61,868 bases of DNA from Pararobbsia alpina (GTDB taxonomy: Bacteria; Pseudomonadota; Gammaproteobacteria; Burkholderiales; Burkholderiaceae). A program made the position numbers and the translations under genes. The stretch is taken from NCBI RefSeq assembly GCF_902859895.1, contig NZ_CADIKM010000029.1, forward strand, positions 1-61,868, written 5' to 3'. The notes beneath the pieces were generated by a model that saw only the letters and a list, made by a program, of their open reading frames with translations, did no database searches and was not told where the DNA came from. How positions within the stretch are numbered: position 1 is the first letter of the stretch; every line of letters begins with the position of its first letter. This document shows positions 47,405-56,056 of the stretch, in pieces.

Positions 47405-48742
47405 ATGAAAGAGAATCCGCTCGCTGCGTCCGGCTTCAAGCTGGAAAAGATCCTGCCGGTCGATGTGAAACGCGCCACCATCGTGGCGTTCTTCGCGTGG
47501 GTGTTCGCCGTTTATGACTTCATTCTGTTCGGTACGCTGTTGCCGGAGATTGGCAAGCACTACGGATGGGATGCCCCCATGCAATCTGAGATAGCGACGC
47601 TGGTCGCTATCGGAACCGCGGTGATCGCGTTCGGGATCGGACCGGTACTCGATCGCGCCGGACGCAAGGCGGGTCTCCTGTGGACGGTGGCAGGCGCGGC
47701 AGTGTGTTCGGGGCTGACCGTGGTCGGTGGCGCGCTCGGCCAGTGGCCGCTCGTGCTCATCCGCTCGTTGTCGGGACTCGGCTACGCCGAGGAAACGGTC
47801 AATGCGACCTACCTCAACGAGCTGTATTCCGCCGCCAACGATCCACGCCTGAATCGCAACAAGGGATTCATCTATAGCCTCGTGCAGGGTGGCTGGCCGA
47901 TCGGCGCACTGATCGCGTCGGGCCTGACCGCGCTGCTGCTGCCGCGCATCGGCTGGCAGGGCTGCTTTATCTTCGCGACGTTCCCGGCCATCGTGATCTT
48001 CTTCATGACGCGGCGTCTGAAGGAAAGCCCGCAATTCATGCTGCACAAGCACATCAAGACTTTGCGCGAAGCGGGTAAAGAAAGTGCGGCACGCACGCTT
48101 GCGAGCGAGCATCGGATCGACTATGAGCAGCACAGCCGTGCAGGTCTGCGTGAAGCATTTCGCGGCACGTCACTGCGCGCGACGCTCGTGCTCGGCGGCG
48201 GCATTCTGCTGAACTGGTCCGCGATCCAGGTGTTCAGCGTACTCGGCACCACGGTGCTGACGCGTGTGCATAACGTGTCCTTCGAGAACTCGCTGCTGAT
48301 TCTCGTGTTGTCGAACGTGATTGGTTATTGCGGGTATCTGAGCCACGGCTTGATTGGCGACAAGATCGGCCGGCGCAACACGCTGGCAATCGGCTGGATG
48401 CTCGGTGGCCTCGCCTTCGCCGGCATGATCATGGGCCCGAGCAGCACGTCTGTCGTCGTAGCGCTGTATAGCCTCGGCCTGTTCTTCCTGATCGGACCGT
48501 ATTCGGCCGCGCTGTTCTTCATCGGTGAAAGCTATCCGACCTCCATTCGCGGCACCGGCAGTTCGATCGTCCACGCAATGGGTCCGGTCGGCGCGATTCT
48601 CGCCGGTGTGGGCGTGACCGCGATGCTCAACCACGGCGGCGACTGGATGCACGCGGCCATCTGGTTCGGCGCGGTGCCGTGTTTCCTGTCCGGCTTGCTG
48701 ATCATGTTTGCGAAGCACGTCAATCCCGAGGAAGTCAAATGA
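47405..48742 (+). CDS. MFS transporter (metabolite:H+ symporter type)
   Basis: An inner-membrane carrier of 445 residues and about twelve helices. MFS motif A is seen after helix 2 (GPVLDRAGRKAGLL) and again in the second half (HGLIGDKIGRRNTLA). The GYAEETVNATYLNELYSA segment follows helix 4 and resembles the sugar/aromatic-acid symporter branch. AAGGAGAG precedes the ATG at 47405. It overlaps the next gene by ATGA. Given its neighbours it is the likely importer of the imide, amide or a derived acid. It seems to replace the ABC route suggested by the orphan binding-protein gene further down. Confidence 0.9.
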   Translation: MKENPLAASGFKLEKILPVDVKRATIVAFFAWVFAVYDFILFGTLLPEIGKHYGWDAPMQSEIATLVAIGTAVIAFGIGPVLDRAGRKAGLLWTVAGAAVCSGLTVVGGALGQWPLVLIRSLSGLGYAEETVNATYLNELYSAANDPRLNRNKGFIYSLVQGGWPIGALIASGLTALLLPRIGWQGCFIFATFPAIVIFFMTRRLKESPQFMLHKHIKTLREAGKESAARTLASEHRIDYEQHSRAGLREAFRGTSLRATLVLGGGILLNWSAIQVFSVLGTTVLTRVHNVSFENSLLILVLSNVIGYCGYLSHGLIGDKIGRRNTLAIGWMLGGLAFAGMIMGPSSTSVVVALYSLGLFFLIGPYSAALFFIGESYPTSIRGTGSSIVHAMGPVGAILAGVGVTAMLNHGGDWMHAAIWFGAVPCFLSGLLIMFAKHVNPEEVK

Positions 48743-49530
48743 ACCTGCAGTCCGGAGCATCGAAGGCAAAGCCGCAACGCGTCGCCATTGTGACCGGCGC
48801 GGCCAGCGGTATCGGCCAGGCGCTCGCGGTAGCCTATGCACAGATCGGCGTGGCGGTGGTCGGCGGTTATTTTCCCGGCGATCCGCACGATCCCGCCGAG
48901 ACCGAACGCGCGGTGCGTGAAGCGGGTGGCGAATGCGTGATGCACGCTGTCAACGTGACCTCGGCCGACGAGGTCGAAGCATTCGCCCAGGTGGCGGTGG
49001 ACCGCTTCGGCCGGCTCGACTACGCGGTCGCGAACGCGGGTTTGCTGCGCCAGGCGGCGCTCACTGAGATGCGTGATGAGCAATGGCTGGAGATGCTCGA
49101 CGTCGACCTGTCCGGTGTGATGCGGACCTTCCGCGCGGCGGCTCGCCACATTGAGGACCACGGCGCGATGGTGGCGATCTCATCCATCGCCGGCGGTGTC
49201 TACGGCTGGGAACAGCACGCGCACTATTCGGCGGCGAAGGCGGGCGTGCCCGGCCTGTGCCGCGCCGTTGCGATGGAACTCGCGCCGCGCGGCGTGCGCT
49301 GCAACGCGGTGATCCCGGGGTTGATCGAAACCCCGCAATCGCTCGATGCCGTCAACTCGCTCGGCCCCGAAGGCCTGCGTGAAGCGGCCCGCGCGATCCC
49401 GTTGCAACGCGTCGGCCGGCCAAGCGAGATCGCCACGCTGATCCGCTTCCTCACGAGCGATGACGCGTCCTACATCACCGGTCAATCGATCATTGCCGAC
49501 GGCGGCCTGACCGTGCGCTGGCCGGGCTAA
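48739..49530 (+). CDS. Short-chain dehydrogenase/reductase (SDR) 1
   Basis: A classical SDR of 263 residues. The NAD(P) motif is TGAASGIGQALA, the structural NAG is in AVANAGLL, the catalytic Ser is in VAISSIAGGVYG and YSAAK carries Tyr/Lys. The C terminus is IIADGGLTVRWPG. The start overlaps the MFS stop (ATGA). It oxidises or reduces a hydroxyl/keto group of an unknown intermediate. Together with SDR 2 it implies that the substrate also carries a hydroxyl or keto function. Confidence 0.92.
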   Translation: MNLQSGASKAKPQRVAIVTGAASGIGQALAVAYAQIGVAVVGGYFPGDPHDPAETERAVREAGGECVMHAVNVTSADEVEAFAQVAVDRFGRLDYAVANAGLLRQAALTEMRDEQWLEMLDVDLSGVMRTFRAAARHIEDHGAMVAISSIAGGVYGWEQHAHYSAAKAGVPGLCRAVAMELAPRGVRCNAVIPGLIETPQSLDAVNSLGPEGLREAARAIPLQRVGRPSEIATLIRFLTSDDASYITGQSIIADGGLTVRWPG

Positions 49531-49543
49531 GGAGAGTTTTCGA

Positions 49544-50302
49544 ATGACCACGTTGTTTTCACTCGACGGCCGCCGTGCCGTCGTCACCGGCGCTGCGAGC
49601 GGGATTGGCGCGGCGATCGCGAACCTCTATGCGGCGGCCGGCGCACGCCTCCTGCTTGCCGACCGCGACGCGGCGCGCCTCGCGCTCCAGGCCGATGCGT
49701 GTCGCGCGGCCGGCGCGACGGTCGAAATCGTGCAGGCGGATGTCGGCGAAGAAGCCGATGCGAACCGCATTGTTGATCGCTGTATCGAGGCATTCGGCGG
49801 TATCGATATCCTCGTGAACAACGCCGGCATGCTGACGCAGGCGCGTTGCACGGATCTCACCACGGCGATGTGGGACGACATGATGCGCGTCGACTTGCGC
49901 AGCGTATTCTTGTGTACGCGGCGCGCATTGCCTTCGATGATCGCGCAACGGTGGGGCCGCGTGATCAACGTTGCGTCGCAGCTCGGCATCAAAGGGGGGG
50001 CGGAGTTATGCCACTACTCGGCGGCGAAGGCTGGCGTGATCGGCTTCACGAAGTCGCTCGCGCTGGAAGTCGCGCCGGACAATGTGCTCGTCAACGCGAT
50101 TGCACCGGGCCCGATCGAGACGCCGCTCGTCGATGGCATCAGCGCCGCGTGGAAGCAGGCGAAGTCGGCGGAGTTGCCCTTGCGGCGCTTCGGCCTCACG
50201 AACGAAGTCGCGCCCACGGCCTTGCTGCTTGCGTCCGATCCGGGCGGCAACCTGTTTGTCGGCCAGACGCTCGGGCCGAATTCCGGCGACGTGATGCCTT
50301 GA
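49544..50302 (+). CDS. Short-chain dehydrogenase/reductase (SDR) 2
   Basis: A second classical SDR of 252 residues, clearly distinct from SDR 1. Motifs are TGAASGIGAAIA, the acidic residue after strand 2 (LLLADRDAARL, suggesting NAD preference), DILVNNAGML, NVASQLG and YSAAKAGV. It ends FVGQTLGPNSGDVMP, where most relatives have a DGG motif. A G7 run (49994-50000) inside the gene encodes KGG. SD AAGGAGAG lies 9-10 bases upstream. The gap to SDR 1 is 13 bases. Confidence 0.92.
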   Translation: MTTLFSLDGRRAVVTGAASGIGAAIANLYAAAGARLLLADRDAARLALQADACRAAGATVEIVQADVGEEADANRIVDRCIEAFGGIDILVNNAGMLTQARCTDLTTAMWDDMMRVDLRSVFLCTRRALPSMIAQRWGRVINVASQLGIKGGAELCHYSAAKAGVIGFTKSLALEVAPDNVLVNAIAPGPIETPLVDGISAAWKQAKSAELPLRRFGLTNEVAPTALLLASDPGGNLFVGQTLGPNSGDVMP

Positions 50303-50332
50303 CGTTTTATTGAACTACCCGGGAGGCAAAGC

Positions 50333-50632
50333 ATGTGCGGCATGTGCGGATTGCTCGGCGGCGGCAATCACTGGTCGAACACCACGGCACCGGTGGCGGG
50401 CGCGAACCCGCGTCGACAGCGCCTGATTCAGGCGGCACTCGCCAACCGCGTGCTTGTGCCGTTCCGGCTGAAACTCGACGACTTCCACGGGCAGTCGTTC
50501 GTGTTGTCGTCGCCCACCGGCGCAAGCGAAATCGTCAGCGATTTTGCGCAGGTGTGGCGCGTAGCTGAACGCATGCTCGGGCATCCGCTCGATCCGCTCA
50601 CGCTTTTCATCGACGACACGGCAGCACCATGA
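50333..50632 (+). CDS. Small CxxC protein paired with COG0523 GTPase
   Basis: A 99-residue protein not matched to a named family. It begins MCGMCGLLGGGNHWSN, which puts Cys2, Cys5 and His13 together in a short metal-binding-like head. The rest is a mixed alpha/beta segment (RLIQAALANRVLVPFRLKLD and VWRVAERMLGHPLDPLTLFI). GGGAGG precedes the ATG. The stop overlaps the GTPase start by ATGA, implying coupled translation and perhaps a complex. The MCG start recalls class II glutamine amidotransferases, but the protein is far too short and lacks their other motifs. A metal carrier or a subunit for the CE4 enzyme is possible. Confidence 0.75.
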   Translation: MCGMCGLLGGGNHWSNTTAPVAGANPRRQRLIQAALANRVLVPFRLKLDDFHGQSFVLSSPTGASEIVSDFAQVWRVAERMLGHPLDPLTLFIDDTAAP

Positions 50633-51720
50633 GCCTGAGCTACGACATCCTGCCGCTGACGCTCGTGACCGGCTTTCTCGGCAGCGGCAAATCGACCTTG
50701 CTCGCCGATGTCCTGCAAGGCGACGCCGCACGCGACACCGCCGTCCTCGTCAACGAATTCGGCGACGTCGGACTGGATCATTTGTTGATTGGCGAGGTGG
50801 ATGCACGTACCGTATTGCTCGACAACGGCTGCGTGTGCTGCTCGATCCGGGGCGAACTGAAGGACGCGCTCGCGACGCTTTTTTCGCAGCGCGCCCGTGG
50901 CGAAGTCCCGCCGTTCACGCGCGTCGTGCTGGAAACAACCGGACTCGCGACGCCCGCGCCTATCGTCGCCACCCTGCTCGCCGACCCCGTGATCCGCAGT
51001 CACTACGCGCTGAATGCCACCATCACCGTGGTCGACGCAGTGAATGCCGCCGAGCAACACGCACGGTTTCCCGAATGGCTCGCGCAGGTGACAGCCGCCG
51101 ACCGGTTGCTCATCAGCAAGCCCGATCTCGTCGATGAAACGCACTTGATGGAGTTGGCCGCTTCGCTCGCGGCGCTCAATCCCGCCGCCGAGATCCTGAT
51201 TCGCGGCGATATATCGAATGCGACGGGCATCGACCGGCACAGCGGTCGTGCCTTGCTCGACATGCTGTTTGCATCGGCGAGCTCGATCGATCTGATCGGG
51301 CGTCTCGGGCGCGCTCAGCGTCTGGCGAGCACGGCCCCTAAGACAAACGGTCCGCTCGCGCATCGCGGCGAACGGACATCGACGGGTGCCGGGTCCATCC
51401 AGTCGTTCTGCTTGCAGATCGATGCGCCGATCGACTGGCAGGTCTTCACGATCTGGTTCACGATGCTGCTCAATCGTCACGGTGATAAGATTTTGCGTGT
51501 CAAAGGGCTGCTGTCGATTGCGGGTTCGGATCGCCCCGCCGTGCTGCATGCCGTACAACATCTCGTGCATCCGGTGCTGCATCTGGATGCATGGCCTCAG
51601 GCCGGTTCCGGTTCAGAAGGTTGCTCGCGGCTGGTGTTCATCACTGAAGGCCTCGGGCGCGATGCAATAGAAGCGTCGTATGCGCGGTTCCAACATCATC
51701 TTGAAGAAGCCGTTCATTGA
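50629..51720 (+). CDS. COG0523 (CobW/YjiA) family GTPase, putative metallochaperone
   Basis: A cytosolic GTPase of 363 residues. It has Walker A TGFLGSGKSTLL, switch ETTGLATPAPI, the metal-binding GCVCCSIRGEL (Cys68-x-Cys70-Cys71) and guanine-recognition SKPDL. The C-terminal CobW_C domain (DWQVFTIWFTMLLNRHGDKI, then RVKGLLSI) is present, but without a His-rich tail. COG0523 proteins deliver Zn, Co or Fe to client metalloenzymes. Here the clients could be the CE4 hydrolase or the CxxC protein encoded just before it. This sub-group often sits in amide or nitrile catabolic clusters. It overlaps its neighbours on both sides. Confidence 0.9.
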   Translation: MSLSYDILPLTLVTGFLGSGKSTLLADVLQGDAARDTAVLVNEFGDVGLDHLLIGEVDARTVLLDNGCVCCSIRGELKDALATLFSQRARGEVPPFTRVVLETTGLATPAPIVATLLADPVIRSHYALNATITVVDAVNAAEQHARFPEWLAQVTAADRLLISKPDLVDETHLMELAASLAALNPAAEILIRGDISNATGIDRHSGRALLDMLFASASSIDLIGRLGRAQRLASTAPKTNGPLAHRGERTSTGAGSIQSFCLQIDAPIDWQVFTIWFTMLLNRHGDKILRVKGLLSIAGSDRPAVLHAVQHLVHPVLHLDAWPQAGSGSEGCSRLVFITEGLGRDAIEASYARFQHHLEEAVH

Positions 51721-52937
51721 AACCGAAGTCAACGTCGCCCAAACCCACCTCGGCCGCCGTGCATCCGGCGAAGGTCGAGCTGCGCGTACTCGGCACCACG
51801 GTCACGCTGCAGGAACATATTCGCAAGCAGGCGGAGCAGGATCTCGGTATCAGGCTGCGCTTTATCGTCGATGATGGTTCCGGGGTGCAGCGCACGGGCG
51901 TCATGCATCCGGAAAGCTACGAAGTCTACGATCAGTGGTTTCACAGTATCGACTACCTGTGGCCCGCGCGCGCGTTGCAGCCCATCGAGACCGCGCGGAT
52001 TCGTCGCTGGGATGAAATCAACTCGCTGCCGCGCACCGGCCAGCTCGGCGACAACGCGTGCACGAATGCAGGCTGCGTGCCGGTCGATCGTCTGTACGTG
52101 CAGCCCGACAACTCGCTTGCACGCACGCCGACCGGGCGCATCAGCATGTTGCCGCTCACGCACAACGCCGACAGCTTCGTCTATCTTCAAGACGCGTTGC
52201 CGCCCGCGCTGGAAGCCACGCCGGAGAGCTGGGCATGGCTGCTCGCGCCCGAGCTTAGCGGCCGGGTCGCGTTGCAGGCGGATGCGGCGATTGGCGCGAT
52301 TGACGCAGCCCTTGCCGTAGAGGCCGCCGGCTTGATGAAGTTCGCTGACATCGGCAACCTGACGATCGAAGAGATCGACGGTTTGATCGCGACGCTGATC
52401 GACTTCAAGCGACGCGGTCATTTCGCCGGTTTCTGGTCGAGCTTCGCCGAAGCCGCGCAGTTGATGATCGCGAACAAGGTCGCGATCCAGAGCATCTGGT
52501 CGCCAGCGACGGTGGAGCTGGAGCGTGCCGGCCTGCGCTTCCGGCTGGCGAGTCCGCGTGAAGGCTATCGTGCATGGTTCGGCGGCATGGCGCTCTCGCG
52601 CGTCGTGCGCGGCCGCGTGCTCGACGCCGCTTACGAATACCTGAACTGGTGGCTCGACGGCTGGGCCGGCGCGACCATGGCGCGGCAGGGTTTCTATATC
52701 TCCAACCCCGAACGTTCGCGCGATCATCTGAACGATGCCGAGTGGGCTTACTGGTACGATGGCAAGCCCGCCGCGGCCGAACTACCCGGGCCGACCAGCA
52801 AGCATCTGGTCGCCGCGGGCCAGCAGCGCGACGGTGGCAACTACGTCGCGCGCATGGGCCGTATCGCCGTGTGGGATTCCGTGATGGACGAGCACAACTA
52901 CCTGGTGCGCCGCTGGAACGATTTCATGCGTGCCTGA
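51717..52937 (+). CDS. Solute-binding-protein homologue (PotD-like) lacking a signal peptide
   Basis: Resembles periplasmic receptors for polyamines and related compounds (lobe opening KVELRVLGTTVTLQEHIRKQ, later YEVYDQWFHSIDYLWP, and an AYEYLNWWLDGWAGATMARQ C-terminal part), 406 residues. The start is TTG at 51717, overlapping the GTPase stop as TTGA. The N terminus (Lys/Pro/Ser-rich, about 18 residues) has no hydrophobic core, no lipobox and no twin-arginine motif. No ABC permease or ATPase lies nearby. A NACTNAGCVPVD segment adds a Cys pair. It could be a cytosolic ligand sensor or substrate carrier. If it is exported, the true start has been missed, but I find no signal-bearing frame upstream. 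Confidence 0.85.
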   Translation: MKPKSTSPKPTSAAVHPAKVELRVLGTTVTLQEHIRKQAEQDLGIRLRFIVDDGSGVQRTGVMHPESYEVYDQWFHSIDYLWPARALQPIETARIRRWDEINSLPRTGQLGDNACTNAGCVPVDRLYVQPDNSLARTPTGRISMLPLTHNADSFVYLQDALPPALEATPESWAWLLAPELSGRVALQADAAIGAIDAALAVEAAGLMKFADIGNLTIEEIDGLIATLIDFKRRGHFAGFWSSFAEAAQLMIANKVAIQSIWSPATVELERAGLRFRLASPREGYRAWFGGMALSRVVRGRVLDAAYEYLNWWLDGWAGATMARQGFYISNPERSRDHLNDAEWAYWYDGKPAAAELPGPTSKHLVAAGQQRDGGNYVARMGRIAVWDSVMDEHNYLVRRWNDFMRA

Positions 52938-52958
52938 CGCAGCAACCCTGATCCGACG

Positions 52959-54026
52959 ATGACAAGAAGCGCACGCGCCGCGCTCAAGCAGCCGACCCGC
53001 ACCGACAAACCAGCCGAACCCGTGATCGACACCGTGATCGACACCGATACGCGGCTGCGCTATCGCCTGATCCACGACCAGTTGAAAAGCGCGATCGTGC
53101 TAGGCCGTATCGTGCCCGGCCTGGTGCTGCTGGAAGGGCCGGTCGCGCGTATTTTCGGCACGAGTCGCGTGCCGGTGCGCAAGGCGTTCGAGATGTTGCA
53201 CGCCGATGGTCTGCTGCATACCTTTGAAGGGCGTGGCTACCTCGTCGCGAGCCCGGATGGCAGCGTGCCCGAGCCGGTTCGCGCACCGCTTTCGGAAGCT
53301 GAGCTCGGCTTCGAACAGGCCCAGGCGCCGCTGGAACTACCGTCGAATAGCGAGCGGATTTATCACGCACTCGAAGCGGCCGTATCGATCGCGATTGCGT
53401 TCGGTCACTATCGTATCGATGAAAGTCTGGCCGCCGAAAGCTTCGGTGTGAGTCGCAGTGCCGTGCGCGAAGCGTTGAGCCGGCTGCGCGATTTCGGTCT
53501 CGTGGAGAAGTCTGCGTATTCGCACTGGCTCGCCGGGCCGTTGACCGCTCGGGCGGTGGCGCAGGACTATGAGCTTCGGGTTTTGCTCGAGCCGGCGGCA
53601 CTGCGCGCGAGCTACCCGAAGCTCTCGCGCGAGATGATCGAGAATGCATTCGCCGAGATTGAAGGGGCCATTCGCGCCCCCGATTCCATCGATGCGGATG
53701 GCATTCAGCGTCTCGAAACCACCTTGCATGTGGACCTTCTGCAGCACGCGCCCAACAAGAAGCTGCTCGGCACGATCGACCATGCGCTGATGCCGCTCAC
53801 CGTCAATCACGCGTTTTTCCACGCGTTCAATCTGCATCCCGAGCCTGCGACGCTCGTCGAGCATCGGGCGGTGTTGCGGTCACTACTGGATGGAAATATC
53901 GATGCGGCGGCCGACGCGCTGCTGGTGCATTTGCACGCGGCGCACAAGCGCACCTTGCAGAGGCTCAAGGTGCTGGCCGTGCTGCCCGAGCCGGACCTGC
54001 CGGTCTACATGCAGCGCATCATCTAG
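52959..54026 (+). CDS. GntR/FCD regulator with two winged-helix domains
   Basis: A regulator of 355 residues. The first GntR winged helix covers about residues 34-97 (RYRLIHDQLKSAIVLGRIVP, VARIFGTSRVPVRKAFEML, EGRGYLV). A second covers about 131-195 (ERIYHALEAAVSIAIAFGHY, SFGVSRSAVREALSRLRDF). A C-terminal FCD-like helical domain follows (DYELRVLLEPAALRASYPKL, ETTLHVDLLQHAPNKKLLG, EHRAVLRSLLDGNIDAAADA). Ordinary FadR proteins have one DNA-binding domain. It follows the binding-protein homologue by 21 bases and closes the cluster, so it likely regulates the promoter before the amidase gene. Confidence 0.9.
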   Translation: MTRSARAALKQPTRTDKPAEPVIDTVIDTDTRLRYRLIHDQLKSAIVLGRIVPGLVLLEGPVARIFGTSRVPVRKAFEMLHADGLLHTFEGRGYLVASPDGSVPEPVRAPLSEAELGFEQAQAPLELPSNSERIYHALEAAVSIAIAFGHYRIDESLAAESFGVSRSAVREALSRLRDFGLVEKSAYSHWLAGPLTARAVAQDYELRVLLEPAALRASYPKLSREMIENAFAEIEGAIRAPDSIDADGIQRLETTLHVDLLQHAPNKKLLGTIDHALMPLTVNHAFFHAFNLHPEPATLVEHRAVLRSLLDGNIDAAADALLVHLHAAHKRTLQRLKVLAVLPEPDLPVYMQRII

Positions 54027-54253
54027 CCAGGCACGCGGATACGCGGTTCCTGAATCGGCTCCCCCTCAAGAGTACGGAGCTCGCTGCGAACGCGTTCGAT
54101 CGCCATCGGACGACTTAGCTTTATTGAGACGAAAAGTGCACGGCTACTGCGCGGCTCGAGCGATGCCGGCATGACTTTCCTTACGTGCCTACACGTCAGG
54201 CAGGGTTGCCGGTATGGCGCTACACTCATGCGCTTTGCTAAGGAGAGCAACTC

Positions 54254-54556
54254 ATGTCATCCGAAATCCGTGTAGTCGCAGTCGTTCAAGGCAAGCCCGG
54301 CACCGCCGACGCGATCGAGCAGGTGCTATTGCGTTGTGTCGCGCCGAGTCGCGCCGAGACGGGGTGCCTGCTTTATACACCGCACCGCGACCTCGATCGC
54401 GCCGATCGCTTCGTCTTCTATGAGCGCTGGGCGAGTCGAGCGGCACTCACCGAGCACGCGGGCACCGAGCACTTCAATCAACTGGTTCGCGAACTGACAC
54501 CGCTGCTCGCGCACCCGCTCGAGGTGACGGTGCTCGAGGCGCTACTGGACGATTGA
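54254..54556 (+). CDS. Antibiotic biosynthesis monooxygenase (ABM) domain protein
   Basis: A small cytosolic dimeric alpha/beta ferredoxin-like protein of 100 residues. Motifs are VVAVVQGKPGTADAIEQVL, the ETGCLLYTPHRDLD strand and RFVFYERWASRAALTEH. The family includes quinol monooxygenases (YgiN), haem-degrading IsdG and many uncharacterised members. SD AAGGAGAG lies upstream. It is monocistronic. Confidence 0.92.
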   Translation: MSSEIRVVAVVQGKPGTADAIEQVLLRCVAPSRAETGCLLYTPHRDLDRADRFVFYERWASRAALTEHAGTEHFNQLVRELTPLLAHPLEVTVLEALLDD

Positions 54557-54658
54557 GCGGGTTGGTACGATGACCGCGTGAGGGTTCGACCCGACTCGCT
54601 CGACAGCCAAGGTGGTCACCCTCCCCGCGTCATCGTCCAATCTTTGCGACATCAGGCT

Positions 54659-55408
54659 TCAAGAAGCCTGCAACCAGTTGACCAGATCCTGCAAGGCCGC
54701 TTGATTGATCTCGTGCTGCATGCCCGGGTAGACATGGAACTCGAGCGTGAGTCGCAGCTGTTCCAGGCGCTTGTCTGCCTCTTGAGCGTAGCTGATCGGG
54801 ATCCGGTGATCTGCTTGACCATGAGAGATGAAAATACGAAGGTGCGAGAGTTGCGGCGACGGCTTGATCAGCGGGACAAATGAGTCGAAGATCGCACCGC
54901 TCATGATGCCGATGCCTTTTATCTTGGCGGGCTCGGTTAGCGCGACCTGGTAGCTCAGTATTGCACCTTGACTGAATCCGACCAGGTATACCTGGTGCGG
55001 GTCGAAGCCGTATTTCCTTACGACCTCGTCAATGAACCGGCCGATACGGGCGCGCGAGGCCGCGAGTTGTTGAGGGTCGCCGTCGAGACGGCCATTGACC
55101 GACGTGCCCTGAAACCATTGGTAACTGCCTTCAGCGAGCGTGTAAGGCGCGCGAGCCGAGACAACCGCGTATTTCTGAGGGAACGCGGCTTGCAGGGAAT
55201 ATAGGTCTTGTTCATTGCTTCCCATGCCATGAAGCAGAATGATGACGGGCGGGGGACTTGTCGGCTTGCTCGGCAAGTGAACGAGATACTTCAAGGACAA
55301 GTCACTGTGTAGCTGGCTATCGGGGGACGGATTACCGGTTTGAGCACGGACACCTATTGCAAGCACCGCCAGAAAGAGGACGGCAAAGATCTTCGAGAAA
55401 TATTTCAT
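54659..55408 (-). CDS. Secreted phospholipase/carboxylesterase-like alpha/beta hydrolase
   Basis: A serine esterase of 249 residues with a signal peptide (KYFSKIFAVLFLAVLAIGVRA). It has the oxyanion start LLHGMGSNEQDLYSL, nucleophile Ser in LVGFSQGAILSYQ, Asp in HGQADHRIPISYA and His in YPGMQHEI. This matches the Abhydrolase_2 family, whose cytosolic members are carboxylesterases and thioesterases. The signal peptide here points to a periplasmic or secreted form. The gene stands alone. Confidence 0.92.
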   Translation of the reverse strand: MKYFSKIFAVLFLAVLAIGVRAQTGNPSPDSQLHSDLSLKYLVHLPSKPTSPPPVIILLHGMGSNEQDLYSLQAAFPQKYAVVSARAPYTLAEGSYQWFQGTSVNGRLDGDPQQLAASRARIGRFIDEVVRKYGFDPHQVYLVGFSQGAILSYQVALTEPAKIKGIGIMSGAIFDSFVPLIKPSPQLSHLRIFISHGQADHRIPISYAQEADKRLEQLRLTLEFHVYPGMQHEINQAALQDLVNWLQAS

Positions 55409-55681
55409 TCGGTAAGGACGGGCGCGTCAGAGGAGAGTCAACGCGAGGTGTTGATCGGTCAGCGTCAGATCATAGAGGAACTTCGAAACACCTGTAGTCG
55501 ACGGCAACCTTCTTGAGCAATCTGGATTACAGTCGGACTATATTTACACCGTGCCGAACGTGCGGCGCGCATCCGGGCATTTCAGAGAAACCCGTTTAAG
55601 GATCGCCGCGGACGGTGGAGGACATCTTGACACCCTCCCCGACCTGAAGGACCTGAAGGCGGAGGATTCTCGGAGACACTG

Positions 55682-56056
55682 ATGATCTGGCTCGCCGATG
55701 CGGTGCTCGTGATGCACGCGCTGATCGCGCTTTTTATCGTGGGCGGACTCGCGGCGATCTGGGTTGGCTCGGGCCTTGGTTGGGAATGGGTCCACCATCG
55801 GCTGTTCCGGATCGCTCATCTGATCGCGATCGGCCTGGTGTCGACATTGTCACTGATGGATATTGCCTGCCCCGTCACTGTGCTCGAAGACTGGCTGCGC
55901 AATGGCTCGGCCGGGACACAAGGCTTCATCCAGCGCTGGGTGAGTCGCCTGCTCTACTACGAATTGCCGGCCTGGGCGTTTACGCTCTCCTACGTGGTGT
56001 TCGCCCTGATGGTGCTGCTGACCTGGCGCGGGGTGCCGCCCCGACAACGCACGTAA
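55682..56056 (+). CDS. DUF2784 family membrane protein
   Basis: An inner-membrane protein of 124 residues with four hydrophobic segments. The family pattern is DAVLVMHALIALFIVGG, then RIAHLIAIGLVSTLSLMD, the CPVTVLEDWLR motif and a C-terminal YYELPAWAFTLSYVVFALM helix. The function is unknown. It is monocistronic, between an esterase and a deacylase gene. Confidence 0.92.
   Translation: MIWLADAVLVMHALIALFIVGGLAAIWVGSGLGWEWVHHRLFRIAHLIAIGLVSTLSLMDIACPVTVLEDWLRNGSAGTQGFIQRWVSRLLYYELPAWAFTLSYVVFALMVLLTWRGVPPRQRT

Noticed and set aside
50333-50380. MCGMCG start as an N-terminal-nucleophile glutamine amidotransferase
   Set aside because: The protein is 99 residues long and has none of the later motifs of that fold.
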